Assembly (NCBI GenBank): GCA_001632425.1
Contig: KV425590.1
Coordinates: 186,001 to 250,000 of the forward strand
DNA length: 64,000 nt
From: Neolentinus lepideus HHB14362 ss-1
Lineage: Eukaryota; Basidiomycota; Agaricomycetes; Gloeophyllales; Gloeophyllaceae
Direction: 5' to 3'
This document shows, piece by piece, positions 22,192-33,713 of the stretch (within the stretch, counting starts at the first letter, position 1; the number at the start of each line of letters is the position of its first letter). Made by a program: the position numbers and the translations under genes. Under the pieces are notes generated by a model. It ran no database searches, was not told the origin of the DNA, and saw nothing but the letters and a program-made list of their open reading frames with translations.

Positions 22192-22813
22192 CTACTCCCA
22201 GGGTTTCTTGCGAGGTTGCGACTTAGATTCGCTCGGAGACGCAGTCTGTTTCCGTCAACTTGAACGTAGCATTGGACTTGAGGGAATACTCACATTTAGC
22301 GCATCGGGGATGGTTTTGTTATTCGGTATCTGATCGGTCTTCCCTTGCTCGATCAGCTCCTTGAGTTCCGCGAACGACAGAGTGTGGGTCTCTTCGGGAG
22401 CGAAAACGGTGGTAAAATTGAAATGTTCTGTGCCGTTGGTAAGCTGAATGGTATCTGCGGACGCTGACGATAGTGATCCCTGCAGTGCCAATACGTCATC
22501 CAATGTTATGGACGTTTGGGCAATCCTATTTTCAGCCTGTTAGACATTGTTACAGAGAACTGAAGGGCGAGAACCTATTGAAATAGTAAATCTGCGACCG
22601 CCGCAGCAAGTTTTCCTGCTCTTCCTCCGATTTACCCTCTAAAGAGCCGGAGGATAGAATGCTAGCGAGACCTTGCTTGCGAATGAAACGTCGGAACGCC
22701 AAACTCACGGACTCACAGACAATTATGCGTACCTGATACGTCTGATCTTCTGCAAAGGGATACGAAAGAAACATACGGACAGCATCTTCAACGCTATTCG
22801 GCTCAAAGGACAT
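22192..22813 (-). CDS. Small KPWE-motif protein, Pex39-like
   Basis: Four exons give a protein of about 155 residues starting MSFEPNSVEDAV at 22813. The last exon (22192-22242) encodes TASPSESKSQPRKKPWE and then TAG. The protein has an N-terminal helical part (SVEDAVRMFLSYPFAED), a charged middle (EGKSEEEQENLLRR), a conserved block SFAELKELIEQGKTDQIPNN followed by KTIPDALN, and the terminal KPWE. That combination of FxxL-LI-xGK-IP and C-terminal R/K-PWE is the hallmark of the small peroxisomal family that includes yeast Yjr012c and human C6orf226 (Pex39). This family has recently been linked to import of PTS2 proteins with Pex7, and overlaps the KPWE domain annotated next to some fungal Pex14-like proteins. 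The assignment rests on the motif and size. An ATG at 22939 in the same frame is possible but less likely. Confidence 0.75.
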
Positions 22814-23338
22814 GATGTATATATGATAAGATCGAGCACCAGAGTGTGAGTAATTGGGAAATATCGGAGTTCTAATTTTCGAGGATGGACGCCGGGCAGG
22901 CTGCGCATCCTCTATAAGGTCTGTATCGTCTATTTGCATTCCTCAAACTTTGAGAAATGTGGCAGTGAACTTTCATAACCAGTAACTGCAGGATACAAGT
23001 AGAAGAAGTGACGACATCACCTGTTAAGCTTACTTCTAAATGCTGAATTTGGAACGCAAATATCTTTAATACCAAATTATGCTTTCACGATTCGATTTGC
23101 TCTGAGTCCTGAGCGTTGAACGGTCTAGTCTTGTATCTTCTATGGCTTCAAGGATGATTTCGACATGTGATCTTATGGGTCCTGGAGACGCCGACACTCC
23201 GATTCTCTTCAAGGGCCTCGGTCGCTCTGATCGAAGCAAAGAGATTGGTCGGCTACTTCCGTTGCCCTATACTCTTTACGATGTCACTCTCACTTTCCCT
23301 GACCACTGCGCACGCAACCGCCGTCGTCTGCAAGTAAC

Positions 23339-25098
23339 ATGTCGAGCGGTGTGAGCAAGGTCGCAGCTGATCGGCATCAACGTATCTTGCTAGAACTAGT
23401 CGCTCAGCCAGGGAATGGTGCGTTTTGAGACTCACATTGATCGTGATAGATACTAATGATGTCCGGAGAATAGATGTGTGCGCGGACTGCAAGTCTAAAA
23501 ATCCTCGATGGGCATCACATAATCTTGGAATATTCATCTGGTATTACGTCGTGGTTTTGTCCCAGACGCGTCCACGCACTGAAGACAACATGATAATAGT
23601 GTCCATTGCGCCGCTATTCATAGGAAGATGGGGACCCACATATCGAAAATGTGAGTAAATTTGAGCGCTGAATTTTCTATCCTTGATTCTCTGTGTTCTT
23701 CAGCAAGAGCTTGACTATGGATATGTGGACGAAGGAGCAAGTCGAGGTCAGCTTCTATGTACCTCTGTTCTGATGACACTCCCTTGATATGCTTTTTCAC
23801 AATGCAGCATATGAAGAATATCGGTAACATCAAGTCGAATGCTGTCTATAATCCCGATGAGACTCGTAATCCACCGCCGACCAATATGATGGAGGCCGAA
23901 CGGGACAGTGAGCTTGAGAAATACATTCGAGGTCCGTGTCGGTACTATGTCGTTTGTCTATGGTTCCGCATAATTATCTGATCACTTCATTAAAGCCAAG
24001 TACGAGTTTCGACGATTCAAGAGTCGCCCTGCGCAAGTAGCAGAACAACTCCTTGGCCCTTCACGATCGGCATCGAAAGTACCTCCTACCCGGTCTAAGA
24101 CCAGTCCTTCGCCAAGTAGACCGACATCATCGTCCATCGTACCGGCCAGCAGTTCTCTTTCATCCTATAGGTCGCAGAGTACGAATCCTGCCCCTGCGAG
24201 CCAGCCCTTGAGGTCTAACACCTACGCGGCTCCCTCTACGCCATCAACCCAAACGCAGCCTCAAGCGACATCAGCGCAAGTGCAAACGCAGAAACAATCG
24301 GGCAATCCTCTGTGGGACGATTTGGTGTCCTTGCAGGCGCCTTCTGCGAACAGTACCCTACCGCTTCAAATCGCTTCACCTCCGACAATGTCAGCTATGC
24401 CGCAGCAGGGATTAGGTTTGCAGTCAATGAACAGCATGGCCGGGTCATTCAATGGTGTTGCCGCGAATCCGACTGGCTTCAATAGCCTTGGTACCAGTCT
24501 AACGGGCTTCAATAATCTTGGCGCTAGTCCGGCTGGATTCAATAGTCTCGCTCCTAACTCCACAAGCTTTGCCCCTTCTATGCCGTACAGTAATATGACT
24601 GGTTCATCCGTAAGCAGTCTTGGCGTGCCAGGGATGACTATGTCCCAGGGAAGTTTGCCCAATTTCGTTTCTGGAGCAAACCCTTACCATCAAGGTCTTC
24701 AGCCGCCGTCATCATTTACCGGACCGTCATCGGTTCCCACATATTCGCCAATGAACGGCGCGGTGAACGGTATGCAGTCAAACCCATTCGGGCAGCAGCA
24801 GCTGGCGGGAATGCCCACTTTCTCTCAACCGCAAGCTGGACTTAGTCCTTACCCGCAGCAACAATTTCAACCTCAGATGTCACCAATGCTCACAGGCGCA
24901 CAGCTACCTTATCAGCCTCAGCCTCAGTCATTCTCTCCGATGCCTCAACAATATGGAGGATCTCCGCAGCCTCCGTTCGCGTCAACGCCTTCTCCTATAC
25001 CTCCTGCGGGGATGGGGCAGCAGTTCCAGCAACCTGGGTGGAATGCGGGCCAGCCTGGGTATGCGGGAGGGCAGGCTGGGCAGTGGGGTGCTATGTAA
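23339..25098 (+). CDS. ArfGAP zinc-finger protein (Age2/SMAP-like)
   Basis: This is a GTPase-activating protein for Arf, expected at trans-Golgi or endosomal membranes. The start is ATG at 23339 (MSSGVSKVAADRHQRILLEL). Five short exons then build the ArfGAP domain: CADCKSKNPRWASHNLGIFI, an intron, CVHCAAIHRKMGTHISK. This gives CX2CX16CX2C followed by the catalytic Arg four residues after the last Cys, then KSLTMDMWTKEQVE and KYEFRRFKSR. From 24000 one long exon encodes a Ser/Pro/Gln/Met-rich disordered tail of about 350 residues. The tail holds an NPF motif (SNPFGQQ, EH-domain ligand) and a possible clathrin or adaptor motif (LWDDLVSL). The stop is TAA at 25096. The domain order fits Age2/SMAP rather than Gcs1 or Glo3. 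Confidence 0.88.
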
Positions 25099-25233
25099 TG
25101 AGACTTGACGGACGCTACTTTGACGATGCATAGGATACTTTAGATTTTCTACTAATTCAGTAACTAGGGTTTTGCAGACTGTACTGAAAGAGAAACTGCA
25201 GATGGTAAAGCTAAGGGGGCCGGCCTTGGCAGA

Positions 25234-25306
25234 GCACCTGTGGCCAAATGGTCAAGGCGCCCGCTTCCTAAGCGGGAGATTGTGGGTTCGATCCCCACCC
25301 GGTGTA
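25234..25306 (+). tRNA. tRNA-Arg (anticodon CCU)
   Basis: The cloverleaf is readable. The anticodon stem CCCGC/GCGGG encloses TTCCTAA, so the anticodon is CCT. The T-arm GTGGG/CCCAC encloses TTCGATC, and the D-arm starts GGCC. The acceptor stem GCACCTG/CCGGTGT has one T-C mismatch and one G-T pair, and the discriminator is A. There is no intron and no encoded CCA. Internal A and B boxes are normal, and a T-run terminator follows. Confidence 0.92.
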
Positions 25307-25326
25307 GGGGAAACATATGCTCTGTC

Positions 25327-25333
25327 TTTTTTT
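25327..25333 (+). terminator. Pol III T-run terminator
   Basis: Seven consecutive T lie 21 bases after the tRNA-Arg 3' end, the usual RNA polymerase III stop signal. Confidence 0.85.
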
Positions 25334-26229
25334 GCCTGTCTGCTCAGTGGCTCGCTCTGCTATCTTTCATGATAGCACACCTTCACATCTCAATCACACT
25401 GCTCTACTGTACTATGTTTCTACTTCATCATCTGATGTCATTTCTGTAGTACACGTAAGTATTGTCTCTGCGCCACTGACTGGCGCAATGGATGGGAGAA
25501 CGTTGATTTATCAGATATTCAGTCTGTATTGCCTACAAATATGATATATAATGTTAGCTGATCCTTTACTCGAATTCGAGACCCCATTCCTTTTCAGTCT
25601 AAAAAAGCGAGGCAGCGCGTCCGTGCTTACACGGATCCTTGTGCCACATCTTCTATTCCGGAAGCAGCCCATCCTTTTCGTGGTCAAGACTGGAAACGTG
25701 GATGCACAGCCTGATAGGACATGTTCCCAAAGGCGCATGTCTCATTCTTTGGAGCCATTCTTCTGGTTAGAGCGAGCAACGCAGACAGGATACTTGCGGG
25801 TACCAGTGACCATCATTCGGGGGGTCGAGATGGTGTCTATTCGTTGGACTGTACAGGAGATCTCCTTCGGGCCAATTTTTGATAGCCCTATCGCATGAAA
25901 GAGCCTGCGACTACACTGCGAATGAGCATACCAATCAGAAGTGAAATCTCAGACACGACACGGAGACGTTTATCACTGGCAGGTGAGCCAATCATCGCCG
26001 GTACCATCATTTCTCGCCCGTATGGCGGTGAGCTACTATACTGTTGCAGGTTTAGTTCCGAGCTCAGCCATCTGATGAATCATACTAATAGTGAAGTCGT
26101 ACGTACCACTTCTCGTACAGTGTAAATCTGAACTCTGTCTCAAGCTTCAGGAGCTACTGGTTCGATGTGGGCTTTTGAAACTAGCTCTCGGGCCTGCAGG
26201 TGTCGAGCTACACTAGATTGGTAATGAAT
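25334..26229. other. No gene seen
   Basis: Open frames on both strands (for example 25551-25898 and 25895-26125) have no recognised content. This may be further debris associated with the GDP-fucose synthase relic, but I could not align it to the intact gene. Confidence 0.4.
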
Positions 26230-26572
26230 GATCGGATAGTTATCGAGAAAAGAGCGAAGTCGTCCACCCTGGTCTGGAAGTCGACCTCTCGCACGATGGC
26301 ACCGGCAAACTCTTTGATCATCGCCTCTTTGTTCTCGCCGATAGGAAATACAGAGCGATGTCATCAATCAGGAGGTTTCCTCGGAGAAACATAGATTAAG
26401 TGGATGTTTCAATACGGAGTCGCTGGACTCTAAACTTGGGCGAATCTCTTCATGTGCTAATTGTACACACCTTAGATCAGCGTCTGAAGAGCTCGCGAAT
26501 ATCCACCTCGCGATCCTGCCCTCAAGATCTGTTTCGGTGACGTACTGGATGGCCTTACCGACGAGACCGTTC
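26230..26572 (-). pseudogene. GDP-L-fucose synthase relic
   Basis: Read on the minus strand, three pieces match the intact gene at 31948-33421, in the same order. The first exon piece (26470-26570) encodes GLVGKAIQYVTETDLEG and WIFASSSDADLR, followed by the same donor sequence gtgtgtacaattag. The second (26354-26390) encodes FLRGNLLIDDIAL. The third (26240-26345) encodes IGENKEAMIKEFAGAIVREV, like the VGDDEEVTIKEVADAIVKAV block of the intact gene. The catalytic middle exons are deleted. This is a degraded duplicate on the opposite strand. Confidence 0.85.
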
Positions 26573-27223
26573 CAAGAATGATGTGGTCTCTACAGTCGAG
26601 ATGTAGTCTAGCTGTAGTTTTATTTGATAGTTCAACGTTCAAAGATCGAAGATATCATTCCCGCGCTGAGGACCAACCAAACCACCGGTAGGAATGGAGG
26701 ATGGATAAGGAACTGATGATAACAGTCTCAGCACTCCGACCATAACGTCGGTGCGTGAGCGACTGAGACCACGTATCTGCCACAGGCTCCAACGTGTCCT
26801 CCCAGGAGGACATGCAGTTGAAGGAGCAGAGTACCTGTAGTCTTTTCATACGTGAGACTTGGGGATACGCAATCCTGCCTTGTGGTGCGCATGCACATGC
26901 ACATGCTGTCCGCCTCTACGCAATGAGTGACGTGATGATACTCGTGGAAATTGTGGTTAGGCCTGCATACTACGTATCAGACCTTTGATCGCAAATGTAA
27001 ACGGAAGCGAGGGTGTTACCTATCAAAATGCATGCGGCCGACATGCCTCCGAGAGTAGAGACTGTATATTGTCGACATGCGTGTTCCAAATCTGTGCAAG
27101 GTATTTTCCACCACAAGTGACATTCAAGATGATGCTCTCAGCATCAGATACGTCCGCGACCACATTGAATGGTCTGAAAACCACGACGATGCTGATATCA
27201 GCAAGCAATAATCTCCATTTCAT
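26573..27223. other. No gene seen
   Basis: This is spacer between the synthase relic and the cupin-like gene. Minus-strand open frames (26655-26849, 27023-27223) have no recognised content. A short acatgcacatgcacatgc-type repeat lies near 26890. Confidence 0.4.
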
Positions 27224-27852
27224 TTAGTCCAATTCCGCCAACCCTCGTTTCGTAAAATCCACTGCGTCCATGGTGCAAGGGCCGTCATACAAAACTCGGT
27301 GCTCTGGAATTTGACCATCTTTTGTAGGGATCATCATGGAGATCGTCTCTTCATGACTCGGGTACTCAACGGAGTGACCGGTGGAACTGTTCTCCATCGT
27401 ATCCATGACCAGGATAACTCTATTTCTTCATGACTCGGGTACTCAACGGAGTGACCGGTGGAACTGTTCTCCATCGTATCCATGACCAGGATAACTCTAT
27501 TTCCTCCTGAATTGACGATAACCTTGTCACCGTTAGGAACAATGATTTCGGCGTGTCCTGAGAGGTACATCGCGAAGCTGTCTCGTGTGTCAACGCTTCA
27601 CGAGTGCAGGGCACACGTGAGGATAACTTACTGAGGGGCATGGGTATGGTGGTCAGCGCTGGAGTAAGGGTAACCAATTTGATAGGTCACATTCGCGAAG
27701 TGACCCATTTCATGAGCGAGAGACATCGCTCCAGACAGTCCAGGTGCAGAGGATAACGCATTGGTAGGGGTCAAGGACCAGCACTCGAAGCTGGAGATGG
27801 TGTCGCGTGTGGTTAGGACGCTCAGCGCGCGGTGGCCGGTACCGGAGCACAT
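27224..27852 (-). pseudogene. Cupin-like small protein, frame broken by duplication
   Basis: ATG at 27852 is preceded by a TATA box about 40 bases upstream. Exon 1 encodes FECWSLTP and SLAHEMGHFANVTYQIGYPY, ending in HHTHAP. After an intron at about 27630-27575 it continues FAMYLSGHAEIIVPNGDKVI, then SGGNRVILVMDTM, TGHSVEYPSHEE, ISMMIPTKDGQIP and TAG at 27224. The string of H-T-H, YLSGHAE, PNGD and DTxxxxGH is the spacing of a single-domain cupin beta-barrel; the metal ligands would be the histidines near HHTH. A 77-base tandem duplication (27348-27503) inserts a second copy of the DTMENSSTGHSVEYPSHEE codons out of phase, giving an early stop. Either the gene is dead or this is an assembly duplication. 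The substrate is unknown. Confidence 0.6.
27348..27503. repeat. 77-base perfect tandem duplication
   Basis: Two adjacent identical copies (from tcttcatgactcggg to ataactctatttc) have a period of 77. The period is not a multiple of three, so the cupin-like frame shifts. Perfect identity means a very recent event or an assembly artefact. Confidence 0.95.
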
Positions 27853-27888
27853 ATTGTGGGCTGCTGCACGTCCTCCTTTGTCCGATCA

Positions 27889-27896
27889 CTTTTATA
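27889..27896 (-). promoter_or_regulatory. TATA box of cupin-like gene
   Basis: TATAAAAG on the minus strand, about 37 bases upstream of the ATG at 27852. A (GGC)n-type run lies just upstream (27898-27912). Confidence 0.6.
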
Positions 27897-28788
27897 GTGG
27901 CGGCGGCGGCGGCGACAAAAGACCTTGGTGTTCACGGTAGTATTAACTCAGTGATTGGCTCTCGAAGACTTAGGAGATATCCAGGAGCCGGAGCCGGAGC
28001 GTAAATTCAGCCAGTTAGGGTAGCAAGACCGTGGATTACAATCCGATCAGGTCTGACCGTCCGAGATCAATTCGAAGGTGCTTGTCCATTGTAGGGGTAG
28101 TTATATCGCGCATGATCAAAGACGTCAAAGATAGCGTAAAGAATGTTCAGATTCCCAAGAGTCCAGCGTATCAGTCATGCTCGGACACATCCTCGTCGCA
28201 ACTTACATGTACAAAGGGCTTTTGAAAGGCTCTGATTTCGATACTTGCACATACAGTAGCCTGTAAGACCCCTGTAAAACGCCCATATATATGTCCCGAG
28301 ATCCACAATGCTTTCTGCCATAATCCCATCCACCGTGAAAAGGTGGTTCAAGCTAGCGCCCAGGGTTACTTGAAAATAAGCGCAGCGGGTAGGGCACATG
28401 TTCTTTGAGTCTGACCATGGTCTTTGTGGAACTTGGTATTGCCAAATATGGGCTGGCAAGTCCTGATCCCGAGACTTCGCGCTGAAGTGAGCAGCACTGA
28501 GCAAGAAAAAATGCAGTATCTCTTAGACAGGCAATTTATACGTTATAGTGCCGCGCCAGTCGTGCCTCGCCATTTTCTCACTGCCCAACGGGTAGGGTTC
28601 AATGATGCGTCCTCGAAGTCCGCGTATTCCCGCTTCCTTCTCTCTCCCACCCCCGCTTTCCCGCCGGGACTGTGCATATCGCCATCACCTTTGGCGGTAG
28701 TCAAGACTTTACAGGCCCTCTTGTCGTCTTCCATTCGTTTGTCTATATTCTTGTACGGTCGCAAGCCATTTAATCAACGCCTGTGGAC
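27897..28788. other. Intergenic, no gene seen
   Basis: This is spacer between two divergent genes. Open frames at 28175-28504 (minus) and 28424-28852 (plus) have no recognised domains. The last 200 bases are probably the promoter and leader of the transporter gene. Confidence 0.45.
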
Positions 28789-30147
28789 ATGGCTTCAAAG
28801 GATGGAGAGGGGCATTCTAGAGCAGCCGTGGTACGTGGTAGTCGCTGGATGAATGCCCTCAAGAGCTGATTCAATGTCCAGACGGGCACTGTGCTATTCT
28901 ATCTTGTAGCGGCGCTGGCGGTGCGTGTCCTGCCACTGCGCCAATCGAAATACTGACTCGTTGTATTAGATGGTCATGGCGTATGTTGCACCTGGTTCGC
29001 CTTTTCTGACAAGACGCTGACGGGGTCGCAGAAACAAATGGGTCTTGAGCAGCACGGACGTCCCCCTTTTCTTCCTATTTACACAGCTCGTCATTGCCGT
29101 CATCCTCTTCCTGGTATCGCACGCAGCAGGTCTTGTCAAGGTACCATTGGACTTCAGCCTCCCTCGTCTCAAACACCTCGCGCCCCTTATTGCTTTGAAC
29201 GTCATCGGACTTAGGTCTGTAATGTCCATCTGCTCATCTAAGCCATTTCCTCATCTCTTCACAGCTTCAGCAACTTCACCCTCAAGTATGTCGACGCCTC
29301 TTTCTACCAGGTCGCACGGGGACTCGTCCTCCCTTTCACTTGCCTCACCTCGTACGTCATGCTCTCCTCTCGCCCTTCGCTGCGCATCCTCCTCGCGTGC
29401 GGGTTCGTTACCCTCGGCTTCTTCGTTGGCGTGTTCCTCGACGGCACGCCCGTCTCTCCACTAGGCATCTTCTTCGGCGTCGTATCGTCAGCTGTGACCG
29501 CGACGCACTCGGTCATTATCAAGCGCACGTTAGATGTTGTCAAGGGGAGCACGCTCGACCTGTCGTGGTACGGGAACACGCTTAGTGCTGTCGCACTGCT
29601 GCCGATCGTTGTACTGGCTGGAGAGATACCGGGCGTGATGAAGCTGTTCTTTGGGCCGGCCGAGGAGACCGCCGTGGGCGCAGTCAGCCCTCTGGCTACA
29701 TTCCTGTGGGGGTCTGCAATTACGGTGTGATTGTATCTAACCTTTGGTGAGATATACACTGATACACTCTGCAGGGCGTCTTCGGTTTCCTCATGAGCAT
29801 TGCCAGCTTACTCTCCATCAAGGTAACCTCCCCGATCACCCACATGGTTTCCTCTGCCGTGCGCGGTGTCTTCGCCACTCTCCTTGGCGTCTGGCTGTTT
29901 TCTGACATCGTCACGACGTGAGTACGAACAGCGTGCTCTAGTGACTTGATACTGACATGCTGCGCTGTTCAGTGGACGTGCGGCATCTATCGCAACCATT
30001 CTCGGCGGCTCGATATATTACACCTGGATCAAGCATCTAGAATCGCAATCGCAATTGCAATCAAGCCCCGGCAAAGCCTACGAGAGAGTACCTTTGGAAG
30101 ACGTGGAGTCCGGCAAAGCAAGCCCGCCCCACGTCAAGCCAGAGTAA
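28789..30147 (+). CDS. Nucleotide-sugar transporter, GDP-fucose (SLC35C1)-like
   Basis: This is a multi-pass Golgi or ER membrane transporter of the TPT/nucleotide-sugar transporter family. The start is ATG at 28789 (MASKDGEGHSRAAV). Short exons carry TGTVLFYLVAALA, then MVMANKWVLSSTDVPLFFLF, SFSNFTLKYVDASFYQVARG, CGFVTLGFFVGVFLDGTPVS, FGVVSSAVTATHSVIIKRTL, LSWYGNTLSAVALLP, FGFLMSIASLLSIKVTSPIT and a C-terminal tail. About ten membrane segments are expected. The FTLKYV-FYQVARG block, the ATHSVIIKR block and KVTSPITHMVS closely follow the SLC35C1 layout. The neighbouring GDP-L-fucose synthase supports GDP-fucose as substrate, but GDP-mannose or another sugar cannot be excluded from sequence alone. 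The stop is TAA at 30145. It is convergent with FAD synthase. Confidence 0.8.
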
Positions 30148-30488
30148 ACACATCCCATAAGTATAGCTACATAAAACAAAATACGAGTTGTTTCACTCAT
30201 GTATAGACACTCACAGGGCGGACAGATAGGGTATGGATATATGGCGGTAATCTGACATAAAGCATAATATAATGATAGTTCCCAAAACATCCAAAAAAGC
30301 TACAGATCTGTATGGAGGCTAGAGAGCCTGGTTCTCCGTACATGTACGAAATGTTCTGAAGAGTAGGAGAGCGGAAGAGGAGTACAATTACAACATTTCG
30401 CGACTTCTCTGAGTTCTGGATCGTGCACCAATCGTTATCCATTCCAATACACCAAGGTCATCGCAACGCAGTTGTATATGCATACTGT

Positions 30489-31745
30489 TCATGGCATCGC
30501 CGGTCCACGACCAGCGCGCTCGAGACTACCGTCAACGAGTTCATACGCAGGCCTGTAGCGTACCTGCGTCTCCGTAGACGCTGAGCCATCCCCGAGCACA
30601 GCATTACCATTGACGACAGGACCGTCACCGCACCCACTGCAGCTGTCGTCAAAGCACGTCGCGCTCGGGTCGACCGAGACCGTGATGAGCTCGCCGTTGT
30701 CGGGGAAGCACGTCGTTGCCGGGTCAGAGGAGAGTGTGACTAGCGCAGCGTGTTCGGGGAGCGAACGTCGGGTGGAGACGCCCGTGCCGTTCGGGAACGG
30801 AGTGGTGCTCCCGTTGGGGAGGGTGGCACAGGAGGGCTGGATCTTCAAAGCTGGGTTCGGAAAGGTGTTGTATGTTGAGCCGATGGAGGTGTAGCTGAGG
30901 GATGTGTTAGGAAAGGCAAGGAAGAGATCAAGGCGGGCTTACCCTTCGTCGTAGAGAGCGCAGTAGGGGACGTCGAGAGTGCGGAGGAATACCCAGACGT
31001 CGCTGTAGGACCAGTTAATGATGGGGTGGATGCGCTCAAACTGCGGCCAGCCAGGATCACAGGTATTACGGAATTGGAGGGTGGCTAAAGGAGGATTCAG
31101 TTTCATTCAATCAGGAACGGGTGCTGTATGTACCTCCATGCGGATCGCCCTTCCTCGTGCCGACAAGGATAGCCTCCACGTTCGGGAACTTCACCTTGTA
31201 CTGCTCCAGCGCTCTTCGCATCCCCTCTCCGCCCTTCTGTTTGGGTACGCTTTCCATAGCAGGGGTATTGACGGCGGATTTGGGCACACTCTCCACGGGC
31301 TGCTCGTCGGGAGGCTCGCAATGGTACAGATCGAGTGAGTAGGCACGAGCGGTATCGGCGATGAAGGTCTCGAGGGCGGAGAAGGGCAAAGGCAAAGGAA
31401 TGTATACTGAGTGTATGTTCTTAGGTCTTGATGAGGAGCGCCGAGCGAGGACGCCAATATAGAGGTGCAATAGTACCGTACCTGGTAATTCTATGAATAC
31501 CGACATTCGGTTAATAAAGCCTAACGACTCACAATCCTTTCCACCGTTGAAACTTATAGAGACCCGGTCCTCGCTTTGCATACTCTGGTGTCAGTCCGCT
31601 CATAATCCTCATTTCATCGTGGTACGTACCCATACGCATCTAGAGTCTCCTCGATTACCCGCAGCGCCTCCTTGACGCGGGGCGCAATACTACTGGACGA
31701 CTTTGCGAGGTCATACACCTCTTTTGCGATGTCTCGATTGTCCAT
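30489..31745 (-). CDS. FAD1: FAD synthase (FMN adenylyltransferase)
   Basis: It transfers AMP from ATP to FMN to make FAD in the cytosol. ATG at 31745 starts [19 protein letters not shown], followed by an exon with [12 protein letters not shown] (the PP-loop of the PAPS-reductase fold). Then come [43 protein letters not shown] (a family signature), [35 protein letters not shown] and NTFPNPAL. These are all conserved in Fad1-type eukaryotic enzymes that lack a molybdopterin-binding domain. Beyond the core there is a C-terminal tail of about 110 residues (Cys, Gly and Ser rich) ending at 30489. The tail is an unusual extension. The start lies 202 bases from the divergent GDP-fucose synthase start. 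Confidence 0.9.
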
Positions 31746-31947
31746 GGTGGTGAGGGGGATAGAGGGAAGTACAGGCCAAAGGGACGCAATCGAAGCCCGC
31801 CGCAGTGGCGTGGATAAGAGTGCTGGACCGCGAGAACGGCATCTCCATTGCATTCAGAATCAGAACCGGTTCAGTAATTAGAACCGCAGCTACTGCTCTC
31901 TAGTACCTTCTTGTATCTGCTCGGGTGATCTTCTCTTGGTTACAGGC
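31746..31947. promoter_or_regulatory. Shared divergent promoter, FAD synthase/GDP-fucose synthase
   Basis: Only 202 bases separate the two opposing ATG codons, so both core promoters and leaders must lie here. No clear TATA box is seen. Co-regulation is an inference from the geometry. Confidence 0.5.
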
Positions 31948-33421
<1,474 letters not shown>

Positions 33422-33713
33422 ATAGCTTGTAAGCAAGCAAACAGAGCAGGAATGTAGTATCTTGTCAGCTAGATAAAAGCTTGGGATATATATATACCAT
33501 GGACTTCCATACTCACACAGACCATAAGTTGGAATTAGGACGCGTTGATACTGAATTGGGACGCGACGCGGTGGACTCATTTAGTGACGAAAGGCACGCG
33601 ACGCGTGTGCCCCGAAGCGTCTTGCCCTGCGCCACCGCGACTGGCTGCTCCTTTTCCGGCTCTATTGTCCTCTCAAATCAGAAGTCACTAGTCAATACTA
33701 GATAGTACTCGAT

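Noticed and set aside
27420..27505. One 77-base unit in the cupin-like gene being a spliced intron
   Set aside because: No GT...AG pair within the unit is exactly 77 bases apart, so splicing would not restore the frame cleanly.
27700..27730. HEMGHF as a zinc-metalloprotease active site
   Set aside because: The third ligand and Met-turn expected for HExxH proteases are absent, and the following residues fit a cupin-like barrel better.
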